Source: a virus. From it: DNA of 32,676 nucleotides. Location: the IMG/VR virus record IMGVR_UViG_3300046010_012134, positions 1 to 32,676 of that record; one strand, 5' to 3'. The notes under the pieces are model-generated. The model saw only the letters and a program-made list of their open reading frames with translations. It had not been told where the DNA came from and made no database searches. The position numbers and the translations under genes are program-made. Positions 8,110 to 15,324 of this stretch are shown piece after piece. Every line of letters starts with the position of its first letter. Within the stretch, counting starts at the first letter, position 1.

Positions 8110-9322
8110 TGCTTTTCTGCTTCTTCTCTTTGAAGCGTTTATTCTTTCTGTTTTCAACTTTTTGTTCAATTTTTTGAATTTGTTGTTGCTTCATGAATTC
8201 TGCTTTTTGTTTTTCTATATTTGTTATCACTTCCTGATACCCAACTAGGTTTTTCTTGACTCTTTCAATGTGTTGTGGAGGAACGCGATTTTCCTTGATA
8301 AGTTTTTCAACAGCCTTTGCGCCTTCATATGGGAATCCTGCATAGAAAGCAGATGCTCCCAACTCATCAAGACATCCGAATGTATAAATTTCATCCATAA
8401 TAAACAAAATATCATTTACCGGGTATGGAATATCCGATGCCATTTTAGCAAAAAGATAGGCTAATCCCGGCTTATTGTTCATTCTATAGATTCTGGCAAT
8501 GTGGTATAAGGGTTCTGCACGAATTGGTCTGGAGTTGTAACACTCCAAGAATGCCTGTTGAATTTCTTCCCATTGTCTGTTCAACATAGCTTTTGATACT
8601 GCAACTCTGAAAAGAGAATAAAAAACTTCTTCTCCCCATCCGCCCATTTGAGCTCTTTTGGTGTAAGCTTCTATAGCTTTTTCCCATTGCTGTGAGTCAA
8701 AATATGATTGTCCAAGATAGAATTGATATCTACTGTTGTTTGGTTCATTCTTTAGTGCTTCTTCAAGAAGAATAGCGTCTTTTGCATATTTTTCTGTCGG
8801 GGTGATGCCCACATTTCTTGCCCCCATTGTTCTAGCAACAACAAAATAACTTCCTTCAAGTTTTGCTATTTTTGTTCCTGGAGTCGGACATGTTGCATAT
8901 TCATGAAGAATTCCTTCATATTTCCATCCCATCCCTGTCTTATAGATTTGGGTTCTCCACCAAGAAAATTCAGGGCGACCCATGCGAACTGCGTAACCAT
9001 CTGCTTCCATGGGTTCTGGATATTTAAAGTTTCCTTCAACATAATCATCGGCATCGATCATCCAGCAATAATCGGCTTTGCCATCGCATAAAGACAATGC
9101 CTCTGATCTATTATGACCAAAGTTTACCCATGGTCTCTCATGGAGCTCTCCGGGTATTCCTTTTTCAGCAAAAAAGTTTTTGATCATATCCTGGGTTCCA
9201 TCGGTAGAACCTGTGTCTACGATAACCCAGTAATCTATGTACTTGTAAATTGATTTCAAACATTCAAGAATGATATGGGTTTCATTCTTTACGATCATAG
9301 ACAAAGCCACAGTCTTTTTCAT
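8105..9322 (-). CDS. GT2-like (GT-A) glycosyltransferase with C-terminal TPR-like repeats (405 aa)
   Basis: The N-terminal ~130 residues match a family-2, GT-A glycosyltransferase: VALSMIVKNE strand, VDTGSTDGT nucleotide-sugar loop (residues 35-43) and a DADD metal-binding motif (residues 90-93). Residues ~190-370 are helical with TPR character (NSRYQFYLGQSYFDSQQWEK, EPLYHIARIYRMNNKPG). The tail is strongly basic. Such enzymes transfer a sugar from an activated donor; the acceptor here is unknown. A GGAG site six bases before ATG supports the start. The gene follows regA after 27 bases with no visible promoter, suggesting co-transcription with replication genes, so a host-surface or DNA target is as plausible as a fibre protein. 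Confidence 0.75.
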   Translation of the reverse strand: MKKTVALSMIVKNETHIILECLKSIYKYIDYWVIVDTGSTDGTQDMIKNFFAEKGIPGELHERPWVNFGHNRSEALSLCDGKADYCWMIDADDYVEGNFKYPEPMEADGYAVRMGRPEFSWWRTQIYKTGMGWKYEGILHEYATCPTPGTKIAKLEGSYFVVARTMGARNVGITPTEKYAKDAILLEEALKNEPNNSRYQFYLGQSYFDSQQWEKAIEAYTKRAQMGGWGEEVFYSLFRVAVSKAMLNRQWEEIQQAFLECYNSRPIRAEPLYHIARIYRMNNKPGLAYLFAKMASDIPYPVNDILFIMDEIYTFGCLDELGASAFYAGFPYEGAKAVEKLIKENRVPPQHIERVKKNLVGYQEVITNIEKQKAEFMKQQQIQKIEQKVENRKNKRFKEKKQKSR

Positions 9323-9349
9323 AATATACTCCAGATGTACAAGCGTACT

Positions 9350-9760
9350 TTATGTATGCTTCTTCTTGCCGATATGATACTTCGGAATCAATTCCCAGTC
9401 ATGTTTTTCTTTGTGAGGAATGATCTTCAATTGCTTCAGACTCACAACAGGATCTGATGCTTTATCTTTGTCAACGATATCCAGCAATCCCCATTCAGCG
9501 AGAAGACCGACGATGGCATTTCTCCTGCCAATGTCGGTCTCGTCGGTGTCGGTTTCTAGCCCATCGAGGGCAAGAAGTTCCTTGAAATGTAGGATTGCAT
9601 ATCTTCCTCTTTTATGAAGGATATGACACGATTGATATAGTTTATTTTGGGTTTTTGAGGAAACTCCCATTCTTGTGAGAGTTTCTTTTATCTTAAGGAA
9701 ATCTTCAGCATCTTTTAGCCGTATTTCCACTCCATAATCTTGAAATATATTCTCTTCCAT
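9350..9760 (-). CDS. regA: RegA translational repressor (136 aa)
   Basis: The protein matches T4 RegA along its length: EIRLKDAEDFLKIKETLTRMG, then LYQSCHILHKRGRYAILHFKE and a C-terminal KHDWELIPKYHIGK. RegA binds initiation regions of early mRNAs such as those for gp44/gp45 and represses their translation as replication genes fill their quota. The gene closes the gp45-gp44-gp62-regA order seen in T4. The chosen ATG at 9760 has an AAAGG nine bases upstream; a longer frame beginning with TTG at 9769 overlaps that site and is less likely. In T4 the DNA polymerase gene follows regA, but here a glycosyltransferase does. Confidence 0.93.
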   Translation of the reverse strand: MEENIFQDYGVEIRLKDAEDFLKIKETLTRMGVSSKTQNKLYQSCHILHKRGRYAILHFKELLALDGLETDTDETDIGRRNAIVGLLAEWGLLDIVDKDKASDPVVSLKQLKIIPHKEKHDWELIPKYHIGKKKHT

Positions 9761-9778
9761 GTAAAACAACCTTTATTC

Positions 9779-9798
9779 ATTATACATGGATTATGTAT
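9779..9798 (-). promoter_or_regulatory. Possible promoter / hairpin ahead of regA
   Basis: Minus-strand ATACAT-AATCC-ATGTAT is a 6-bp inverted repeat running into TATAAT. It lies between gp62 and regA. No good -35 element is seen at 17 bases. It could be a weak internal promoter or an RNA hairpin near the regA start. Confidence 0.3.
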
Positions 9799-9810
9799 TA
9801 AAATTCTGCT

Positions 9811-10182
9811 TTAACCGCCTTTATTTAAGGCTTTATAAATGATTTTCATGTCTTCTTCTGTTAAGAGAGGTAAAATATCCAAAGCTTTTTGGGTCGAATA
9901 CCCAAAATATTGCTTTATGACCTCAAGTTCCCTTGGATGCTGAATCTTTTGCCATTTGCTAAACCTCTTGCGGGGTCGGAGACCATGGAAAAAGTAATCA
10001 TATTGCATTCTCTTGGGAGTATGCCAAACCGCATTCATCTGGTTGGCTTGCAGAATGCTATCCGGGAAATATGACATGCAGCGATTCACCATGAAAGGGT
10101 AATAATCCTTCTCATCTCGGCTATCGGACATGACATGGTTTTTCTGAAAATTCAGGCTGTCAAGGTAATCTTTTAGTTCCAT
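9811..10182 (-). CDS. 62: Clamp loader small subunit, gp62-like (123 aa)
   Basis: The sequence MELKDYLDSLNFQKNHVM...PFMVNRCMSYFPDSILQANQMN is typical of T4-like gp62. With gp44 it forms the ATP-driven loader that opens gp45 and places it on DNA for the replicative polymerase. T4 gp62 is 187 aa; this one is about a third shorter, ending soon after a LPLLTEEDMKIIYKAL helix. The start overlaps the gp44 stop by one base (TAATG), giving coupled synthesis of loader subunits. Gene order and conserved N-terminal motif both support the call. Confidence 0.88.
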   Translation of the reverse strand: MELKDYLDSLNFQKNHVMSDSRDEKDYYPFMVNRCMSYFPDSILQANQMNAVWHTPKRMQYDYFFHGLRPRKRFSKWQKIQHPRELEVIKQYFGYSTQKALDILPLLTEEDMKIIYKALNKGG

Positions 10183-11120
10183 TACTTAAACTCACAGGAC
10201 ATCATAAGTTCCACCACACATGCCGCAGTATTGATTTCTTGATCGGCAACAAATGCAGCCTTGTATTGATACTCAGCAAGAATAAGAATTGCCTGTGGGA
10301 TGGATGAAGGACTCAGGTTTTCATAAAGTCCGTCATAGATCGCCCTGAACAGGTCAATCTGAGAATTATCCATGTTGCCAGCCACCCACTTGCGAGCAGA
10401 AGAGAAATCCTTGGACTTCATGAACCCCATGAGATCGGTGATTTTTTGATTCTTGGTATCTGCCAAGATCCCGACATCGATCTTTCCGGAAACTGAATAC
10501 CTCTGAAGTTCATTCAGTACCCGGCGGAAATCCGGGAAGAACTTGATGATCAATTCCGAAAGCACCTTTGGGTCATATTCGACCTTTTCTGTCTTCAGAA
10601 TATTTTCACACCTAGCCATGAACTCCTTAGCCATTTTAGGCTTGTCCTTGGCAGGAATGCAAAATTCGATGACAGTGCAGCGAGAATGAATCGGTTCGAT
10701 GATTCGGTTCTTGTAGTTGCAGGTTAGGATGAAACGACAGTTCTTTGCGAATTCCTCAATTGCCCCGCGAAGAGCGGGCTGGATGCTTGATGCATTACTA
10801 TAATCAAACTCGTCCAGAATGACAACCTTCGGTCGCTCATTTAGAGACACTGTACTTGCGAAGGTACGAATCTTGTTTCGAAGGGTGTCAATGTTACCAT
10901 CTTCAGAACAATTGATCATGATGTAATCACAATCAAGGTCTGAGCACAGAGCCTTGGCAACACTGGTCTTTCCTGTTCCCGCTTTACCAGCAAGCAGAAG
11001 ATTTTGTGGTTCACCGGATTTGACAATCTCCCGGAAAGTCTTTTTGATGCTTTCCGGGAGAATGCACTCCTCAACCGTCTTGGGACGATATTTTTCTACG
11101 AAGAGATTGATTTGATTCAT
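10182..11120 (-). CDS. 44: Clamp loader ATPase subunit gp44 (312 aa)
   Basis: This is an AAA+ clamp-loader ATPase. The N-terminus has the VEKYRPKTVEECILP motif common to RFC/gp44 proteins, Walker A GKAGTGKT at residues 45-52, Walker B ILDEFD ending at residue 106, and the SRC motif at residues 146-148 that supplies the arginine finger. The length fits T4 gp44 (319 aa). It hydrolyses ATP to load the gp45 clamp at primer-template junctions. The gene follows gp45 after two bases and overlaps gp62. Expression may be limited by RegA, as known for T4 gp44. Confidence 0.95.
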   Translation of the reverse strand: MNQINLFVEKYRPKTVEECILPESIKKTFREIVKSGEPQNLLLAGKAGTGKTSVAKALCSDLDCDYIMINCSEDGNIDTLRNKIRTFASTVSLNERPKVVILDEFDYSNASSIQPALRGAIEEFAKNCRFILTCNYKNRIIEPIHSRCTVIEFCIPAKDKPKMAKEFMARCENILKTEKVEYDPKVLSELIIKFFPDFRRVLNELQRYSVSGKIDVGILADTKNQKITDLMGFMKSKDFSSARKWVAGNMDNSQIDLFRAIYDGLYENLSPSSIPQAILILAEYQYKAAFVADQEINTAACVVELMMSCEFK

Positions 11121-11122
11121 GA

Positions 11123-11782
11123 TTAGCTCTTGACTGCGATCCAGTAAGTAAGATCAACAGAAAGGTTCTTGAACTGCACGACAGGTCCTTGAGAAACGGT
11201 AACTTCATAATCTCCCGGGAGAAGACGAAGATGTTCCATATCAAAGGTCACTTCAAATTCAGCATCAGCATCAGCCAGATTCACCGTGTAGTTGTTTGAG
11301 GTTGCATCTTCCTCGTCGTGCAACTTGGCAGAAAGACCGTTTTCTGCACTGATAAAAGTGATCTGTGGAAGTTGAAGGACTGAAGAAGCCTTCATCATTT
11401 GGGTGAAGGTATCTTGATACACCGTGAACACAGAAACAGTTTCCGGCATCTTCACAGTCTTGGTAGGGACAGTCAGGAGCTTCGGTTCAGAGTAGAAGAA
11501 CTTAACCTTTGATTCTGGTCCTTGAATCTCAACATACTTCTCATAGAATTCCAGAACAGGATCGCTGAAAAGTGAAAGAACTCCAAGTAACTTGTTCAGA
11601 TCCCAGATACCAAATTCGACATCAAAAGTTTCTTCTACGATGGCTTCTGCCATCATGTTCTTTCCCGGAGTAATAGTCGAGATCTTGTTGCCGGGACGCA
11701 CAAGAAGGTTTGAATTAATACTTGAAAAATTCTTGAGAATTCCAAGAGTAGTTTTGCTGATTGTGATGCCGGTTTTAGTCAT
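11123..11782 (-). CDS. 45: Sliding clamp gp45 (219 aa)
   Basis: The N-terminus ISKTTLGILKNFSSINSNLL resembles T4 gp45, which also opens with a helix containing LLKNFATINS. Length is near the T4 value of 228 aa. The protein should trimerise into a ring that tethers the polymerase and, in T4-like phages, also activates gp55-dependent late transcription. A GGAG inside the end of the upstream 60-aa gene lies 11 bases before ATG. The gene begins two bases after that stop and is followed directly by gp44. Confidence 0.93.
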   Translation of the reverse strand: MTKTGITISKTTLGILKNFSSINSNLLVRPGNKISTITPGKNMMAEAIVEETFDVEFGIWDLNKLLGVLSLFSDPVLEFYEKYVEIQGPESKVKFFYSEPKLLTVPTKTVKMPETVSVFTVYQDTFTQMMKASSVLQLPQITFISAENGLSAKLHDEEDATSNNYTVNLADADAEFEVTFDMEHLRLLPGDYEVTVSQGPVVQFKNLSVDLTYWIAVKS

Positions 11783-11784
11783 AA

Positions 11785-11967
11785 TTAATAATTCTCCATT
11801 TCATCTGCATAATCCAGATACGCTTCCGGATCATTTTCATTTTTGAGATCATTCATTATATCACGAATGTGATGTCTTTGTCCCTTGTTTTTCTTTCTAT
11901 TTACGGACTTTTGACTTCGCTTACGATCTCGATCATCATTCCAATCATCTTTAATATTTTTTGTCAT
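11785..11967 (-). CDS. 60-aa charged protein at the head of the gp45 operon
   Basis: The product has a Lys/Arg/Asp-rich N-terminal half (DDWNDDRDRKRSQKS, NRKKNKGQRHH) and an acidic, aromatic C-terminal end (AYLDYADEMENY). It is the first gene after a strong sigma70-like promoter, has an AGGTGA ribosome-binding site, and lies two bases upstream of gp45. No family is recognised. The C-terminal mix of hydrophobic and acidic residues resembles clamp-binding tails of T4 late-transcription factors, so an interaction with gp45 is conceivable, but this is speculation from position and composition. Confidence 0.7.
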   Translation of the reverse strand: MTKNIKDDWNDDRDRKRSQKSVNRKKNKGQRHHIRDIMNDLKNENDPEAYLDYADEMENY

Positions 11968-11982
11968 ATATCACCTAGTCAC

Positions 11983-12010
11983 ATTGTATCAGAAACAATT
12001 AATAAGTCAA
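11983..12010 (-). promoter_or_regulatory. Sigma70-like promoter of the gp45 operon
   Basis: TTGACT, 16 bases and TACAAT with an extended -10 TGA lie upstream of the 60-aa gene. The -35 element overlaps the stop codon of the 381-aa fibre gene. The start point near 11976 gives a ~9-base leader beginning close to AGGTGA. The core ATTGTTT(C/G)TGATA(T/C)AATG is shared with the promoter before gp55. Confidence 0.65.
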
Positions 12011-13152
12011 GACATCTCAACCCAGAAATAAAAATCTCCATCAAAGATATAAGTAAACTCTCTGCCACTAACAGAATCAAACCACCTGTCACCTATATTT
12101 GCATTTGGTGGTGTTATTCCCGTAAATGTAAATCCTGATCCAATACTTGTTCCTGTATCTCCTTTTGGACCTCTCACATATCCTGCATTTTGAAATGCGC
12201 CAAAAGTCAATCCAGAGGAATTCATGTACCAAAAGTAAAGGTTATCACCAGAAACTGTAAATCCTGTTACACCGCTCCCCGTAGGTCCAGTCGGTCCAGT
12301 ATTGCCTTGTATACCTGGTTCACCCTGATCTCCCTTTGAACCCGGATCTCCTGTTGCTCCGGTATTTCCTAAAACAAAGCCTGCTGTTTGAAGAGAACCT
12401 ATGGTTTGTCCAAAAGCATTCATGTACCAATAAACTAAAGTGTCCCTATTTACAAAAAATCCAGTTACACCGTTTCCCGTAGATCCGGTATTTCCTGTAT
12501 TTCCGGTGTTTCCTGTAGCACCTCTAATATATCCAGCATTCTGAAGAGCCCCGAATGTCTGTCCGGTAGAATTAGTATACCAGAAATAAAGATTGTCTCC
12601 TGACACGGCAAATCCTGTTACACCAGTTCCTGTTGCTCCGGTGTTTCCTGTTGTTCCTGTGTTTCCTGTAGACCCGGTACGACCTATAACATAACCGGCG
12701 TTTATTTTTGTTGCTCCAGGAACTTCAACCCCGTCCCAATATAAAGTGGTAAATATTAAATTGCCTGATGCATTTACATTAGGACTTAGGTAATTTCCTG
12801 TCGGTCCTGTTGCTCCTGTGTTGCCAGTATTTCCAGTGTTTCCTTGAATTCCAGGATCTCCGGTCGGTCCTGTTGGACCTGTAAATCCTGTTACACCTGA
12901 TGCAGATGTTACAATCTCGCTAAGATCAGAATCACCTGTTCCACCATAATACCAGAATTTTTTAGGAAGCCCGTTAATGATAAGACGAACTTCCATTGAA
13001 TTAAATCTTACACCGAGTGGAATTGAAGCATTTGCTAATGATTTTGCTTCACTTTCAGATGCGCCGGTGAAAGGACCCGACCAAGTATCAACTGGTTTTG
13101 GGTTGACTGGCTGTATACCGAAAGGTAATTGAAATCCGTTTTCTAATGGCAT
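12007..13152 (-). CDS. Collagen-like fibre protein of the inserted cassette (381 aa)
   Basis: The N-terminus (FQLPFGIQPVNPKPVDTWSG, then IPLGVRFNSMEVRLIINGLP and KKFWYYGGTGDSDLSE) is of a type found at the start of fibre proteins in marine T4-like phages. It continues as GNTG/GPTG collagen-like runs alternating with three VTGF...GQTFG type modules and one NYLSP...GYVIGRTG module. The C-terminus is a GDRWFDSVSGREF...FWVEMS module. The start lies one base after the stop of the 717-aa fibre. It shares a near-identical 161-bp DNA segment with the 799-aa fibre. It is probably a virion fibre or decoration; the attachment point is unknown. Confidence 0.72.
   Translation of the reverse strand: MPLENGFQLPFGIQPVNPKPVDTWSGPFTGASESEAKSLANASIPLGVRFNSMEVRLIINGLPKKFWYYGGTGDSDLSEIVTSASGVTGFTGPTGPTGDPGIQGNTGNTGNTGATGPTGNYLSPNVNASGNLIFTTLYWDGVEVPGATKINAGYVIGRTGSTGNTGTTGNTGATGTGVTGFAVSGDNLYFWYTNSTGQTFGALQNAGYIRGATGNTGNTGNTGSTGNGVTGFFVNRDTLVYWYMNAFGQTIGSLQTAGFVLGNTGATGDPGSKGDQGEPGIQGNTGPTGPTGSGVTGFTVSGDNLYFWYMNSSGLTFGAFQNAGYVRGPKGDTGTSIGSGFTFTGITPPNANIGDRWFDSVSGREFTYIFDGDFYFWVEMS
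12674..12834. repeat. 161-bp direct repeat, copy B (partner at 2460-2620)
   Basis: This is the second copy of the fibre module repeat, in the same orientation and about 10.2 kb from copy A. The two differences seen by eye are at 12685 and in the CATTTACATTAGG word. It lies inside the 381-aa fibre gene and stays in frame. Confidence 0.92.
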
Positions 13153-13153
13153 A

Positions 13154-15307
13154 TTATGTTCTGGTTATTTGATGTCTGTGATTTTCGCCGTATGGTACAG
13201 AGTTTGACATTACATATACATTATATTCTGTATCTGTTCCGATATAATTTGGAATTAAAGTTACTCCTGTCGATAAAATATATTGTGCTGTTATATTCGA
13301 GCTAGCAGTTTCTAGATCCAATACTTGAGATATTGTAGATGGGTCTGGTGTAGCAAACACAAAGTGTATATGTGTTATACCGGTATTCAAATTAAAAGTT
13401 AAAGAACTGTCTGTGAATGTTTTTCCTTCAAGCCCTCTTATACTTGATCCTGTAGACGGAACTGTTCCGGTAGCACCATAGAATATTATATTATAGAGAT
13501 TGATCAAAGAGGCTGTTCCGCCGATTACTGAACTACCCAGAGAATCTTGATAATCATCTCTTACTCTTATTCTATATCTGATACTTGCTGTCGCTCCACT
13601 AGCTGCATGTGCAGTAACACCGGTACTCCATGATCCTGTAGTTCCACTCGTAATTCCCGTGATTCCGGTCGAAATATAAGTCGAGTTGTTTGTACTGAAT
13701 TCAAATGTAAATCCAGTAAGATTTACATTTGGACTATTTCTTGTGATCGTTGCTGATATATTTGTTAGAGTATTGCCTTTTTCTCTTCTTGTAACTGATT
13801 GTGGAGATGTAATAGTTGCTGTTTGTGTTATTATTGCTGTAGGTGCAATATAAGCAGCCGGAGTTATTGTAACTGTGTCTGAACCTGTTCCTCCTAATGA
13901 ATCAACCACATAATAACGATATTGAAACCCATCTGTTGAATATAAACCATCAATTGTATTATGGGTGAATCCTCTTATTGATGCATTATTTGTCAATCCC
14001 GTCCACAAGGATTCACTTGTTCGTTTCCATTCCAATGTAACTCCGGCTACAGTGGCACCAAAAGTATTAATTGTATATGTTAATCCCAATACATTTGCAA
14101 TTGCAGTTTGATTGAATGCAATTGTGGTGGATGAGGATACATCCACCGTAACTGGTAATACATCGAATAATGCCATCTTTATTACTTCTACGGCACTCTT
14201 ACCGGCGGCAGGAATTGTATCTCCATTTTCATATTTACCAAAAAATTTACCCTCACCGAATGCAGCGGTCAAATCCGTATCAAATATAAACAAAGGACCT
14301 GTTGGTCCGATATACCCTACTTCTGTTTCCGCTGTTGTTCCATTCGAGTATACAACTTCAATATAAAGTTTATTGTCTCTTATTGTTGCATTTTGATAGC
14401 CGGTTCCAGTTGCCCCTGTATTTCCTGTAGGTCCAGTTGGACCTGTGTTTCCTTGTATGCCAGGATTTCCTTGTGGTCCTTTGACTAATCCAGCATTTTG
14501 AAGTTCACCGAATGTTTGACCAAGAGCATCCATGTACCAGAAATAAAGGTTATCTCCCGATACGGTAAATCCTGTTACACCACTACCTGTTGATCCTGTA
14601 TTTCCCTGTATGCCCGGATCTCCAGTAGGTCCTGTAGGTCCCGTGGGTCCAACACCTCCGCTTCCACCAGAACCACAAATTCCTCTAGTGTCATAATTTA
14701 TCGAACCCATTTCCACCCATTGACCAGAATTCTCGTCAATCAAATAGAAATAATACCTACCAGTTCCGCTATGAAACCATTGGTCTCCGGCGGTCATCCC
14801 ACTAGGAGGACTACTTTGATAAAATATTGTGTTTGGATTTCCAGTGATTCCGCGATCACCGGTATTGCCTGTTGGTCCCGCAGGACCTGTTGGTCCTATA
14901 TCTCCAGTTTCTCCCCTTGGTCCTATAGATGCAATTTCAATCCATTGTGATGAATTTTCATCTGCAACATAAATGTAAAATCTTCCGGTTGTGCTATTGA
15001 ACCATTGATCTGCAACTTCCGGGGAAACTGGAGGTGATGATGAGGGAGAATATGTTAATTTGATTCTTCCACCAGTACCACCCGACGCTCCAATTATTGT
15101 TGTTGTTCCTGCTGAGCCAAACCCAACCCAACCACCATTCACACCTGACAATGGGGTTCTATCCGTTCTTTGAACTGCAAGATATGTTGATTCTGTTCCG
15201 GGCGAAGATGTATAGATTACAAGATCACCTGGATTATAGGTGATCTGTACACCATTGACATCGTAGGCTCTCCATTTGCCTAGAAAGTTTATATCCGAAA
15301 TAGCCAT
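13154..15307 (-). CDS. Modular collagen-like and Ig-like fibre protein (717 aa)
   Basis: The first ~55 residues resemble a small carbohydrate-binding module ([19 protein letters not shown], then [12 protein letters not shown]). Two GDQWF/ADQWF modules ending QWIEIAS and QWVEMGS follow, then GPTG-type collagen-like runs with a VTGF...[11 protein letters not shown] module. The middle contains a [19 protein letters not shown] motif that recurs in phage structural proteins, then two Ig-like beta domains and a C-terminal domain ending in a His/Arg-rich tail. There is no Shine-Dalgarno site; AATAAATA lies six bases before ATG. It is the first gene of the cassette placed between gp46 and gp45. A virion adhesin role is inferred from domains. 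Confidence 0.72.
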   Translation of the reverse strand: MAISDINFLGKWRAYDVNGVQITYNPGDLVIYTSSPGTESTYLAVQRTDRTPLSGVNGGWVGFGSAGTTTIIGASGGTGGRIKLTYSPSSSPPVSPEVADQWFNSTTGRFYIYVADENSSQWIEIASIGPRGETGDIGPTGPAGPTGNTGDRGITGNPNTIFYQSSPPSGMTAGDQWFHSGTGRYYFYLIDENSGQWVEMGSINYDTRGICGSGGSGGVGPTGPTGPTGDPGIQGNTGSTGSGVTGFTVSGDNLYFWYMDALGQTFGELQNAGLVKGPQGNPGIQGNTGPTGPTGNTGATGTGYQNATIRDNKLYIEVVYSNGTTAETEVGYIGPTGPLFIFDTDLTAAFGEGKFFGKYENGDTIPAAGKSAVEVIKMALFDVLPVTVDVSSSTTIAFNQTAIANVLGLTYTINTFGATVAGVTLEWKRTSESLWTGLTNNASIRGFTHNTIDGLYSTDGFQYRYYVVDSLGGTGSDTVTITPAAYIAPTAIITQTATITSPQSVTRREKGNTLTNISATITRNSPNVNLTGFTFEFSTNNSTYISTGITGITSGTTGSWSTGVTAHAASGATASIRYRIRVRDDYQDSLGSSVIGGTASLINLYNIIFYGATGTVPSTGSSIRGLEGKTFTDSSLTFNLNTGITHIHFVFATPDPSTISQVLDLETASSNITAQYILSTGVTLIPNYIGTDTEYNVYVMSNSVPYGENHRHQITRT

Positions 15308-15313
15308 ATTCAG

Positions 15314-15321
15314 TATTTATT
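15314..15321 (-). promoter_or_regulatory. Late-promoter-like AATAAATA box of the fibre cassette
   Basis: AATAAATA-CTGAAT-ATG lies in the 17-base gap after gp46. Standard late-promoter spacing puts +1 at about 15308, one base before the ATG, so the mRNA would be essentially leaderless. No ribosome-binding site is present. Confidence 0.58.
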
Positions 15322-15324
15322 TGA

